Assembly (NCBI GenBank): GCA_965261455.1
Contig: OZ253453.1
Coordinates: forward strand, 2,542,001 to 2,606,000
Length of the DNA stretch: 64,000 bases
Reading direction: 5' to 3'
Source of the DNA: DAOUKH01 sp965261455
GTDB lineage: Bacteria; Chloroflexota; Dehalococcoidia; SHYB01
The translations under genes were made by a program, and so were the position numbers. Positions 35,363 to 43,069 of this stretch are shown here, in pieces (positions within the stretch are counted from its first letter, which is position 1; each line of letters starts with the position of its first letter). Under the pieces are notes generated by a model. The model was not told where the DNA came from. It worked only from the letters and a program-made list of their open reading frames with translations, and did no database searches.

Positions 35363-35728
35363 ATGCCGAAGGGAATCTTTCTTGCGTACACGAATTGCGT
35401 CGAGCGGCAGCGGGACGAGGAGTTCAACCGGTGGTACACGCACACGCACCTGCCCGACCTGCTAAAGGCGCAGGGTGTGGTGAGCGCGCGGCGGTTCTTC
35501 AATCTCAATCCGGGGCGGGGGCCGTCGCAGTACCTGGCGCTCTACGAGATCGAGAGCGACGATATCGCGGCCTCGATCGCCGACCTCAAGGCGCACGCCC
35601 GCGCGTCGTTCGGCGAGGGCCGCCACGTCGATTTCCTCACCGTCGGGGCGCTGAACTCGTTCCAGGAGATCGAGCCGGAGTCGCTGCAGCCGCTGGATGT
35701 GGTGGACTACCCGCGTACCCCACGGTAG
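35363..35728 (+). CDS. EthD-like / dimeric alpha-beta barrel protein
   Basis: 121 residues. MPKGIFLAYTNCVERQRDEE then FNRWYTHTHLPDLLKAQGVV, with ARRFFNL and YLALYEIESDDIAASIADL: the FNxWYxxxHxPD pattern is the hallmark of EthD-like and related ferredoxin-like dimeric barrels. Such proteins accompany degradative oxygenases; some are small isomerases or decarboxylases. AGGAGGAGATC precedes the ATG, a strong ribosome site. Nearby catabolic genes suggest a role in the same pathway; the reaction is unknown. Confidence 0.75.
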   Translation: MPKGIFLAYTNCVERQRDEEFNRWYTHTHLPDLLKAQGVVSARRFFNLNPGRGPSQYLALYEIESDDIAASIADLKAHARASFGEGRHVDFLTVGALNSFQEIEPESLQPLDVVDYPRTPR

Positions 35729-35761
35729 GGTCGGCGCGTCCCGCTCTCACTCTTCCCCCGA

Positions 35762-35927
35762 GGAGACCTTTGCGTAACCGGGGTGACTGACCGCGAAGGT
35801 GGCGGACTTCGATAACCCGTGGCGGTTGCGAGGGGGCCCCTCATCTCAATCTTCTCCCGTGGGGAGAAGAGGCGAGACCTCCCGGCCCCACCCATGCTTG
35901 CCCGCGGACGGTTGTGCAAAGGTCTCC
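35762..35927. repeat. MITE-like element, 166 bp
   Basis: Ends GGAGACCTTTGCGTAAC and GTTGTGCAAAGGTCTCC. The inside (GGGGTGACTGACCGCGAAGG, TGGCGGTTGCGAGGGGGCCC, AGACCTCCCGGCCCCACCCA) is almost the same as at 15566-15731 and has the same length. It lies just upstream of the SnoaL-like gene. Confidence 0.87.
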
Positions 35928-36030
35928 AGAGGGGAGGGGCTTGAGTGGGACGGGTGGTCAATGGTGCGGCATTGGGGTACGGTTCGGGCCGCTGCGCCGG
36001 CGTGGGCCCGGCGGACTGGAGGATGGTGCG

Positions 36031-36519
36031 ATGAGTGACGACACGAGCAGGATCGAGGCGTTGGAACGGCGCGTCCAAGAGCTGGAGGACAAGGAGGCGA
36101 TCCGGGAGGTCCTCGCCCGCTACGGCTTCACCGCCGACTTGGGGCTTTCGAAGGACTGGGTCGACGTGTGGACGGAGGATGGGGTCTACGACCTGGGCCC
36201 GGACGACAAGGCGGTGGGGTCCGACGGGCTGTTGTACGACATCATTACCAACCCCAAGGGGCACAAGACGATCGAGAACCGATCCCAGCACACGGTGGTG
36301 AACCACTTCATTCGCGTTGATGGCGACACCGCGTGGGCCGAGGCGTACTCGATCGTCTTCGTGCGCGGCGACGATGGGTACTATCCCTGGACGTGCGGCT
36401 ACAATCACTTCAAGTTCGAACGGAAGGACGGCCGATGGCGCCTCGCGCTCCGGCTCCGGCGCGCCGTCGGGGGCGACGAGTGGGGCGGCAAGGTCATCAA
36501 GGCGTTCGCCGACGAGTAA
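36031..36519 (+). CDS. SnoaL-like (NTF2 fold) protein
   Basis: 162 residues from ATG 36031, preceded by GGAGGATG. A short coiled coil (SRIEALERRVQELEDKEAIR) leads to VLARYGFTADLGLSKDWVDV, WTEDGVYDLGPDD, HTVVNHFIRVDGDTAWAEAY and YNHFKFERKDGRWRLALRLR: the alpha+beta cone of the SnoaL/NTF2-like superfamily, which holds hydrophobic small molecules and includes isomerases, cyclases and dehydratases. It lies 25 bp before the flavin monooxygenase, so it is probably its operon partner. A second protein of this fold is at 39860. Confidence 0.8.
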   Translation: MSDDTSRIEALERRVQELEDKEAIREVLARYGFTADLGLSKDWVDVWTEDGVYDLGPDDKAVGSDGLLYDIITNPKGHKTIENRSQHTVVNHFIRVDGDTAWAEAYSIVFVRGDDGYYPWTCGYNHFKFERKDGRWRLALRLRRAVGGDEWGGKVIKAFADE

Positions 36520-36544
36520 CGAGGATTGAGAAAGGGAACGGCGC

Positions 36545-37693
36545 ATGAAACTGGACCTGCTGTACGAGATCGAGGTGGGGAAGCCCTGGCCCGAGGGCCA
36601 GCGGAAGGCTGAGCAGCGGGCCTACTGGGAGGCCCTGGAGCAGATTGAGCGGGCCGACGAGGCGGGCTTCAACATCGTGTGGATGGTGGAGCACCACTTC
36701 CGAGTGGAGCGGTCGCACTGCTCGGGGCCGGAGGTCTTCCTGGGCGCGGTGGCGATGCGGACGAAGAACATCCGCATGGGGCACGGCGTCGTCCTGCTGC
36801 CCAAGCCGTTCAACCACCCGGTGCGGGTCGCCGAGCGCGCCGCCGTTCTCGACATCCTGTCGAACGGCCGCGTCGAGCTGGCCACGGGGCGCTCGACGCC
36901 GTACGAGCAGGATGGCTTCGACGTGCCGTTCGAGGAGTCCCGCGAGATGTGGGAAGAGGCGATCCGGATGCTCCCCGAGATCTGGACGCAGGATACTTTC
37001 TCGCATGAGGGCAAACACTGGCGGGTCCGCGAGCGCGCCGTGCTCCCCAAGCCGGTGCAGGAGCCCCATCCCGCGCTGTGGGTGGCGGCGTCGAGCGACG
37101 ACAGCTATCCCAAGGCGGGGGAGAGCGGGCTGGGCGTGCTGAGTCTGTCGATCCTCGTGCCGCTTGAAAAGCTGGGGCAGCGCATCGCGACCTACCGCGA
37201 CGCCCTGAAGCGGGCCAAGCCCATCGGGAAGTTCGTCAACAACCGCCTCGCCGCTTACACCCTGGTCCATTGCGCCGAGACCAACGCCAAGGCGATAGAG
37301 AACGGGGGCATGGACGCCTGCCACTGGTGGTACCAGCACCTAGCCGAGGTGACCCTGAAGTGGGAGGGGCCGCTGATGAAGGCCCAGGCCGAGGCCTCGG
37401 GCACGGTGACGGCCATCGGCGGAGTCCAGGAGCGTCTGGCCGACATGGAGAAGCAGGCGCGGGGCGAGTTCGATGTCCGCGAGTACGACCGTCAGAACAT
37501 GGTCGTCGTCGGCGACCCCGACACGATCCTACGCAAGCTGGAAAGCTACGAGGACATCGACGTGGACAACCTGATCTGCCTCATGCAGTTCGGCGGTCTC
37601 AAGCACCCCGACATCCTCAAGAGCATCGACCTGCTGGGCAAGTACGTGATCCCGGAGCTGGCGAAGCGGGAGAGGAAGTCGGCGGCGGTGTAG
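36545..37693 (+). CDS. LLM-class flavin-dependent monooxygenase (luciferase-like)
   Basis: 382 residues, TIM barrel of the bacterial luciferase family, using F420 or reduced FMN. MKLDLLYEIEVGKPWP, IERADEAGFNIVWMVEHHFR (the EHH motif), IRMGHGVVLLPKPFNHPVRV, ERAAVLDILSNGRVELATGR, PEIWTQDTFSHEGKHW and LPKPVQEPHPALWVAASSDD are family landmarks. The C-terminus YDRQNMVVVGDPDTILRKLE is the usual region binding the cofactor phosphate. The EHHF variant matches alkanal-monooxygenase-like proteins. It sits after a SnoaL-like protein. Substrate unknown. Confidence 0.9.
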   Translation: MKLDLLYEIEVGKPWPEGQRKAEQRAYWEALEQIERADEAGFNIVWMVEHHFRVERSHCSGPEVFLGAVAMRTKNIRMGHGVVLLPKPFNHPVRVAERAAVLDILSNGRVELATGRSTPYEQDGFDVPFEESREMWEEAIRMLPEIWTQDTFSHEGKHWRVRERAVLPKPVQEPHPALWVAASSDDSYPKAGESGLGVLSLSILVPLEKLGQRIATYRDALKRAKPIGKFVNNRLAAYTLVHCAETNAKAIENGGMDACHWWYQHLAEVTLKWEGPLMKAQAEASGTVTAIGGVQERLADMEKQARGEFDVREYDRQNMVVVGDPDTILRKLESYEDIDVDNLICLMQFGGLKHPDILKSIDLLGKYVIPELAKRERKSAAV

Positions 37694-37788
37694 GAGCGGG
37701 TTCGCGCCATGTGGGCCTTGCGGGACCACCCGGCCATGACGAAGACTTATACCCCTGAACCGGAGGGCGACTTGCTTCGGGCGAACCA

Positions 37789-39108
37789 TTGAAGGCCTTT
37801 CACGAAATCAGGGATCCGATCCATGTGTTCGTTCGGCTCGATTCGGACGAACGGGCGGTCTTGGATTCCCGGCCTGTTCAGCGGTTGCGACACCTTCACC
37901 AGTTGGCGCTCACCTATCTCGTGTACCCCGGCGCCACACATCGGCGCTTTGAGCACGCACTTGGGGCAATGGAGTTGGCGGGGCGTGCGTATGACGTCAT
38001 CACGCAAGAGCAGAATCTAGATCCCCAGGTCAGGCAACGCCTCCCTGACCTAGCTCATCCCGAGAAGCGCGCCTACTGGCGTAGAGTCCTTAGGGTGGCG
38101 GCCCTTTGTCACGATCTGGGACATCTGCCATTTTCCCACGCAGCAGAGAAGGAGCTGTTGCCCGATGACCGGACGCATGAAGACATGACGGTGCGGCTCA
38201 TCAACTCGCCGGAACTGACAGAGCTTTGGAATAAGGCTGTTCCTCCACTGCTCCCGGACTACATCGTAAAGCTGGCCGTTGGACCCAAAAAGAGTGGACA
38301 GACATTCTCTGACTGGGAGGCGCTCTTGTCCGAGTTGGTCGTGGGCGACGCGTTCGGCGTAGATCGAATCGACTACCTCCTCAGGGACTCCCATCACGTC
38401 GGCGTCGCGTATGGCAGGTTCGATCATCATCGGCTCATCGACACGCTCCGAATCCTCCCCAGCAAAGACACTGGCGCGCCCGTACTAGGCTTGGAGTCAG
38501 GAGGCTTACACTCGGCGGAGGCCCTCCTGTTGGCGCGATACTTCATGTTTAGCCAAGTCTATTTTCACCCGGTGAGACGTGCGTATGACCAGCACTTAGT
38601 TGATTTCCTCCGCCAATGGCTCCCAGGAGGCAAGATCCCGTTAGGTGTTGAAGAATTCATGCAATATACTGACACAGAGGTCACTGCCGGCATGCTGAAA
38701 GCCGCGAGGGATTCGGAGCATCCCGCGCACGCATGGGCGCGAAGGATCGCAGAACGGCGACACTTCAAGGTTGTGTACACTCGGAACCCCGACGACCTCA
38801 AATACTGCCAGAACCCTGGACGAGCCCTTGCGGATGCACTTGAGGGAGAATTCGGACCAGAGAACGTCAAGGTCGCGGAGTACGTGGAGCGCGGGGCTGT
38901 GGTCAGCTTTCCCGTTATCGACAACAACGGCAGAGTAGTCGACTCTCAAGACCTATCGGAAACCTTAGGGGTGATACCCCTAGCGTCTTTCGGCTACGTA
39001 TTCGTGGAGCCGACCCTCAGGGCAGAGGCGTCGGACTGGATTGAAAGGAACAGGCCAAGGGTTCTGGAGTCGGCGGGCCAAGCCGAGGAGGAGAAGTCTG
39101 ATGCCTAG
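37789..39108 (+). CDS. HD-domain phosphohydrolase (SAMHD1/YwfO-like)
   Basis: 439 residues from a TTG start; the family text begins almost at once (FHEIRDPIHVFVRLDSDERA). Metal motif H...HD...D: ATHRRFEHALGAMELA, ALCHDLGHLPFSHAAE and ELVVGDAFGVDRIDYLLRDS. RPVQRLRHLHQLALTYLVYP matches the phosphohydrolase core shared by SAMHD1 and Bacillus YwfO, which act on nucleoside triphosphates. Base composition is visibly less GC-rich than the neighbours. The stop overlaps the next start (ATGCCTAG), a coupled pair. No phage or plasmid genes adjoin it, but a tRNA-Gly lies just beyond the pair. Likely role: dNTP or signalling-nucleotide hydrolysis. Confidence 0.85.
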   Translation: MKAFHEIRDPIHVFVRLDSDERAVLDSRPVQRLRHLHQLALTYLVYPGATHRRFEHALGAMELAGRAYDVITQEQNLDPQVRQRLPDLAHPEKRAYWRRVLRVAALCHDLGHLPFSHAAEKELLPDDRTHEDMTVRLINSPELTELWNKAVPPLLPDYIVKLAVGPKKSGQTFSDWEALLSELVVGDAFGVDRIDYLLRDSHHVGVAYGRFDHHRLIDTLRILPSKDTGAPVLGLESGGLHSAEALLLARYFMFSQVYFHPVRRAYDQHLVDFLRQWLPGGKIPLGVEEFMQYTDTEVTAGMLKAARDSEHPAHAWARRIAERRHFKVVYTRNPDDLKYCQNPGRALADALEGEFGPENVKVAEYVERGAVVSFPVIDNNGRVVDSQDLSETLGVIPLASFGYVFVEPTLRAEASDWIERNRPRVLESAGQAEEEKSDA

Positions 39109-39652
39109 CGATGTCGTGAGGCGAGTCCTATTGGCCTATTTGATTGAACGCATGAACGCTAACGAAAGTTGGTGTGGTGAGACCCACGTACAGAAGTCCG
39201 TCTTCTTTCTTCAAGCGCTTTTTGCGACCCCGCTTGATTACGACTACGTGATCTACAAGCACGGGCCGTACTCGTTTGATCTGCACGATGAACTGACGGC
39301 TATGCGGGCGAACACTTTGGTTGAGCTTGAGCCGAACCCCCCGTATGGCCCCCGCTTCAAACCAGGATCGCTTGCCCAAGGTGTGGCGGCTAAATTTTCT
39401 CGTACGCGAAGCCGATACGAGGAGCAGGTCAACTTCATCGCTCAGCGAATCGCCAAGCGTGACGTCGCTGAGCTGGAACGCATCGCCACCGCTTTCTTCC
39501 TGAGGCGGGAATACCCGGACGTGGACGACGATGGACTAGCAAACTGGATCACGAAACTCAAACCGCACATCAGCAGGGAAGCTGCCCTCGCAGGGATAAA
39601 GGAAGGTGGCCGAATAGAGCAAGCTGCCGACGCTATCGCCAGCCCGAGCTAG
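39101..39652 (+). CDS. YwgA-like / DUF4065-related protein
   Basis: 183 residues from ATG 39101. MPSDVVRRVLLAYLIERMNA, THVQKSVFFLQALFATPLDY and DYVIYKHGPYSFDLHDELTA recall Bacillus YwgA and, more distantly, the DUF4065 (Panacea) domain with its conserved L-QK-x-x-Y/F-F-x-Q helix and YxxGPYS strand. From memory, ywgA lies next to ywfO in Bacillus, the same HD-protein partnership as here. Panacea domains are known as antitoxins or adaptor modules; a regulatory role towards the HD enzyme is an inference. Overlaps the HD gene by 8 bp. GC is lower than flanks. Two hairpins follow the stop. Confidence 0.7.
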   Translation: MPSDVVRRVLLAYLIERMNANESWCGETHVQKSVFFLQALFATPLDYDYVIYKHGPYSFDLHDELTAMRANTLVELEPNPPYGPRFKPGSLAQGVAAKFSRTRSRYEEQVNFIAQRIAKRDVAELERIATAFFLRREYPDVDDDGLANWITKLKPHISREAALAGIKEGGRIEQAADAIASPS

Positions 39653-39655
39653 GAA

Positions 39656-39685
39656 TCCATAGATTCCTGCCTCGATACAGGCAGG
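39656..39685 (+). terminator. Double hairpin after the HD/YwgA-like pair
   Basis: GGAATC-CATA-GATTCC directly after the stop (about 39652-39667), overlapping CCTGCC-N8-GGCAGG (39666-39685). The second has no T-run. They probably form alternative structures that end the transcript before the convergent tRNA. Confidence 0.5.
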
Positions 39686-39706
39686 GGCGCTGCAAGCCGG
39701 TGGGGG

Positions 39707-39781
39707 TGGAGCGGGCGATGGGATTCGAACCCACGACCTTTTGCTTGGGAAGCAAACACTCTACCACTGAGTTACGCCCGC
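39707..39781 (-). tRNA. tRNA-Gly (CCC)
   Basis: 75 nt with the CCA end encoded. Acceptor GCGGGCG/CGCCCGC, D-arm with AACTCAGTGGTAGAGT, anticodon arm TTTGC-TTCCCAA-GCAAA (anticodon CCC) and T-arm GTGGG-TTCGAAT-CCCAT. All stems are intact. Confidence 0.95.
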
Positions 39782-39859
39782 GGGAGAGTCGATTCTAGGC
39801 GCGGCTTCTGGGCGCTGTCAACGAACGCAGCTCGGCGGCGTGTCGAGGCGGGCTTGCCG

Positions 39860-40408
39860 TCACTCGCCGAGGGCGGCGACTTCGTCCCAGTAGCGCTGCC
39901 AGCTTGGCCATGATTCCGGGAGGCGGCCCACGGGCGCGCTGCCGCGGGCGATGCCGGCGCCGGCGGTGGGGCGGGTGAGAGCGTCGACGCCGTACCAGCG
40001 CATGAGGCGGCGGCGCTTGAAGAACCACACGCCGTCGCGACGCTCGTAGGTGTCCCAGTACTGGATCATGCCGACCATCCACTCGCCGGGGCGGTCGATC
40101 TCGTCGCGGCAGTAGACGACGCCGTGGGCGTGGTCTTCGTCGTCGAGGTCGATGACGTGGTTGCCGACGAAGTGGATGCTTGTCTGGAACTTGCTGAACG
40201 AGCGGACGAACCACTCGCGCAGCGCAGCGCGGCCCCAGTTGTCGCGCCCTACCTGGACGTCGTCGATGAAGAGCGCCACGAGGTCGTCGATGTTGCGGGT
40301 GTCGAGGGCCAAGCCGTAGCGGTGGGGCAACTGCCTGATCTGCTGGTAGGCGTCGAGGCGGTCTAACCGCGCCGCGAGGCTGTCGCCGTCGTCCGTGGAT
40401 CCGGGCAT
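39860..40408 (-). CDS. SnoaL-like (NTF2 fold) protein
   Basis: 182 residues. LDAYQQIRQLPHRYGLALDT, DLVALFIDDVQVGRDNWGRA, FQTSIHFVGNHVIDLDDEDH and GVVYCRDEIDRPGEWMVGMI show the SnoaL_4 pattern, including the His in the SIHFVGNHVI strand and the RY-x-x-A-x-D-x-(R/K)-D/N-x-D-D-L-V-x-LF N-terminus. Such proteins are found with aromatic or steroid degradation enzymes as hydratases or ring-hydroxylating partners. The C-terminal part is variable. It stands alone on the minus strand after tRNA-Gly. Confidence 0.8.
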   Translation of the reverse strand: MPGSTDDGDSLAARLDRLDAYQQIRQLPHRYGLALDTRNIDDLVALFIDDVQVGRDNWGRAALREWFVRSFSKFQTSIHFVGNHVIDLDDEDHAHGVVYCRDEIDRPGEWMVGMIQYWDTYERRDGVWFFKRRRLMRWYGVDALTRPTAGAGIARGSAPVGRLPESWPSWQRYWDEVAALGE

Positions 40409-40554
40409 CGCCGTCCTCCTCCGCGCGGCTCGCGCGTGGTGCGGAGCGTAGACCGTCCCCGGGCGCCGGTCAACGGCGGGGGCGGGGGTGGGTGGGTCGA
40501 TGGCCTTGGGATCGGGCGGGCGTCGGTATCAGGCGCTGGGGCGTGCCCTCTCTC

Positions 40555-40850
40555 CCCCGGGGGGACCCCTGTGTAGCCGAAGCGACTGACGCGGGCCGGC
40601 TTCAGCAAGGTCGCGCGGCCCCCGCCTCCCCCCGCCCTCACCCCAACCCTCTCCCAGCGGGAGAGGGGGGTAAGACCCAGCGCCGCCTCCCTTTTCCAAG
40701 GCTGCGGGCGGCGTTCTTCCCCGCGACGAAGTTTTGCAAAGGTCTCCGGTGGGAGAGGAGGTAAGATCCCTCACCCGCTCCCCTCGCCAAGACCGGAGGT
40801 TTGCGAACTCTCCGTTGGCGGAGTTACGCAAAGGTCTCCGGACGGAGAGA
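40555..40850. repeat. MITE-like elements, one near-complete and one very short
   Basis: A copy of the 61947-62124 type element with a degraded left end (about 40561) and a good right end GTTTTGCAAAGGTCTCC (40731-40747). A second pair of ends, GGAGGTTTGCGAAC (40795-40808) and GTTACGCAAAGGTCTCC (40823-40839), encloses only about 14 bp. No gene in the 40409-40894 gap. Confidence 0.8.
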
Positions 40851-40894
40851 GGTGCAGAGCGGCATTCGGGGAGGGGGAACGGGAGGGCGGCGCG

Positions 40895-41548
40895 CTAGTA
40901 GAGGTAGTGGCCCTGCACCGAGGCGGCGACGGAGAGTTCGATGTCCTGGATGGCCTGGGTCATCGCTTGGCCGATGAGGTCTAGCTTGCGCACCTGCTCA
41001 ATGCGGGGGGCGGCTTGTTCCAACTCCCGCTTGGACAGGAGCTCCTTGAAGATGCCGCAGGCATCGGCGAGGCAGATGATCACGACGTCGCGGGGGTCGG
41101 GGATGTCGTCGCTAAACAGTACGCCCATGATGCGCAGTTTCACCTCGCGCTCGGCCTGGCCGTCGACCATGGGGTACCGCCTGGACCGGAAGACCCAGAG
41201 GAAGCGGTCCTCCTGACGTTCCAGGATGCCGAGGGCGATGAGGCGGGAGAGCACCTCCTCCTGGATGGCATCGGAACGCTCCGCGGTCTGTTCGACCCAG
41301 TAGCGCGCGTCGTGCGTTTCTCCCGCGGCGATCTCGGCCAGGGTCGGGTCGAGCAGGCTGTCGCCGGTGGGGGTAGCGTCCACCAAGATCAGATGCTCGA
41401 GGTCGGTGTCGATACGGTTCTCCATGGCGAGGTCCATGAGTACGCCGCCGGCAAGGGCGTAGCTGAGCGACCAACTGGGGACGCGCGCGAACCTCCCGTC
41501 GTCGTCGTGGAGCAGGAGCAGGGTGATTTCCTCGACGAATCTCAGCAT
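40895..41548 (-). CDS. GPP34 (GOLPH3/Vps74-like) family protein
   Basis: 217 residues. LRFVEEITLLLLHDDDGRFA, LSYALAGGVLMDLAMENRID, EEVLSRLIALGILERQEDRF and VVIICLADACGIFKELLSKR match the GPP34 family: start LxLxEElxLLLLDD, ALAGAxLxDLALxGRI, and the GILxxE-x(n)-LG turn. In eukaryotes these proteins bind phosphoinositide and the cytosolic tails of Golgi enzymes; in bacteria their role is unknown, probably peripheral membrane binding. Normal length for bacterial members. Isolated gene next to a lipoprotein gene transcribed in the same direction. Confidence 0.8.
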   Translation of the reverse strand: MLRFVEEITLLLLHDDDGRFARVPSWSLSYALAGGVLMDLAMENRIDTDLEHLILVDATPTGDSLLDPTLAEIAAGETHDARYWVEQTAERSDAIQEEVLSRLIALGILERQEDRFLWVFRSRRYPMVDGQAEREVKLRIMGVLFSDDIPDPRDVVIICLADACGIFKELLSKRELEQAAPRIEQVRKLDLIGQAMTQAIQDIELSVAASVQGHYLY

Positions 41549-41637
41549 GGCGTTCGTCCTTTCCAGTAGGCGCAGAGAAGTTCCGTGCGGTCACATTCTA
41601 CCCGACGGGGAATGAAGCGTAGCCGGTTCAGATTTCG

Positions 41638-42807
41638 CTACTGGGCTACGAATGACGTCGTGGTGTCTGTGTTCACGGTGACGGTGTATTCGACGCCGGG
41701 CTCGAAATCGGAACCCAAGGGGACGTCGGTCTCTACGATGGGGCGGTCGGCGGTACAGGGGACAGCGGTAAAGGGGACAACAGGGTCGGCGATCTGATGG
41801 TAGGTGATGACCACTTCGATGCGGCCGGCGTCTCTTTGCCGGATTTCGTAGCCGTTGAACTGCGAGCAACTGCTGCCCTTGGGCAGAGCGGAGACGACGA
41901 GCAGTTGGTATTGGGGCGGGTCGCTTTCCAGGATCATGATCTCCGCGCGCTCGATGGGCGACTCGGCGATGAATGGGTCCCGCAGGCCGGGCCGTGGCAG
42001 GGTAAAGGAGGTGGTTTCCCGGCCGTTTGCTATCACCCGGTAGGTCTGGCCAGATCGAAGCGGCTGTCTGATGGGCTCTACGGCGTCAAGCTCCACCACC
42101 TGCTCATCGCAAGGAATCGCCCAGGAGGTCGGTGGCGGCTGCATCAGCGTAAGCCGGACGATGATGTCGTTGCCGTCCAACTCCAATTCCTGGTTGCCAG
42201 GGCGGGCGCAGTTTTCGATTGTGGACTGGTAGTAGGCGATCCGCAGCAGATGTTGCGCCTCGTTGGGTATGAGGTTGGCCCAAACGATGGGGACGGGGAC
42301 CTCGACCCAGGTGCGCCGGTCCGCGTTGTCGCCTACCTGGTTGGGCGGAGGCTCCACCAGGACGAGGAGCATATCGACCTTGTCGGGATTGCCGCGGGTG
42401 ATCACGTCGTAGGCGGTGTCGTTGGTGAAGGCGAGGCGGCCGTCGGATTCAACGATCCGGGCGCTCAGTCCATAGGTGTTCCGTGGGTTGATGTCCTGGC
42501 GGTTGTATCTCACTTCGAACTTGATGGGAACTTGGCCGGGCCCGGAGATGGTCTGGCGAGCGATGAGCGGAGCGGGGGCGTCGGCGTAGGAGACGTCCCG
42601 CAGCTCGACGACGAGGGCCGCGCCCGGCGTCAGGCCCAACCGCTCCCGGTAGGAGACGCTGCCGGTTACCGAGGCGTTGGGGTCTCGTCCCGACGGCGCT
42701 TCCCACGTCGCGTTGGATGGGGTGGGGTCGCCCTGGCAGGCGGCGGCCAGCAGGATTGTCGACACGGTCAGGAAGGAGAGGAAGGCGGTCTTGGTCGTGG
42801 TCTTCAT
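41638..42807 (-). CDS. Lipoprotein with YbaY-type domains
   Basis: 389 residues. Signal peptide with lipobox TILLAAACQGDPTPS. Residues about 45-160 carry the YbaY pattern: VTGSVSYRERLGLTPGAALV, VELRDVSYADAPAPLIARQT, PIKFEVRYNRQDINPRNTYG, LSARIVESDGRLAFTNDTAY. The rest shows two looser beta-rich repeats, each with an internal Cys pair (ENCARPGNQEL, SSCSQFNGYEI), ending in a VEYTVTVNTDTTTSFV strand. YbaY domains occur in envelope lipoproteins of unknown function. No partner is evident. Two further lipoprotein genes lie a few kb away. Confidence 0.8.
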   Translation of the reverse strand: MKTTTKTAFLSFLTVSTILLAAACQGDPTPSNATWEAPSGRDPNASVTGSVSYRERLGLTPGAALVVELRDVSYADAPAPLIARQTISGPGQVPIKFEVRYNRQDINPRNTYGLSARIVESDGRLAFTNDTAYDVITRGNPDKVDMLLVLVEPPPNQVGDNADRRTWVEVPVPIVWANLIPNEAQHLLRIAYYQSTIENCARPGNQELELDGNDIIVRLTLMQPPPTSWAIPCDEQVVELDAVEPIRQPLRSGQTYRVIANGRETTSFTLPRPGLRDPFIAESPIERAEIMILESDPPQYQLLVVSALPKGSSCSQFNGYEIRQRDAGRIEVVITYHQIADPVVPFTAVPCTADRPIVETDVPLGSDFEPGVEYTVTVNTDTTTSFVAQ

Positions 42808-42951
42808 TCGGGCGGCCTCGGTGGTGGGGATGAGTCTACATATTTATAGACGCGGCTCGGCGCAGGTTTGTTCCCACGACGGGCGGCCGTTCGCTTCTCG
42901 CGACCCCCGAGCGAATGGGTAGAGGTGGAACCGATGACCTTGGAGGTGGTG

Positions 42952-42990
42952 GGCAGGACTTGAACCTGCGACCTAGCATTTTATGATGGT
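42952..42990 (-). pseudogene. 3'-half tRNA relic (Met-like), possible attachment site
   Basis: 26 consecutive bases (42952-42977) are identical, in the same orientation, to the T-arm and variable-loop part of tRNA-Met (48293-48318). Read on the minus strand the relic runs from an anticodon-loop-like CATAAAATGC through CTAGGTCGCAGG-TTCAAGT-CCTGC into an unrelated CCACCACC. No matching 5' half or acceptor partner exists, so it cannot be a full tRNA. Half-tRNA copies starting in the anticodon loop are typical scars of integration. Confidence 0.65.
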
Positions 42991-43069
42991 GGTCGGCGGC
43001 ATCGGGGTCAGCGGGCGGTGTTCGCAGTAGCGCCCGGCCCACAGAGCGACCCTTCCCCAAGAGAAAACC

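Noticed and set aside
42952..42990. A complete tRNA gene
   Set aside because: Only the 3' half is present; no sequence upstream can pair with its CCACCAC end to make an acceptor stem.
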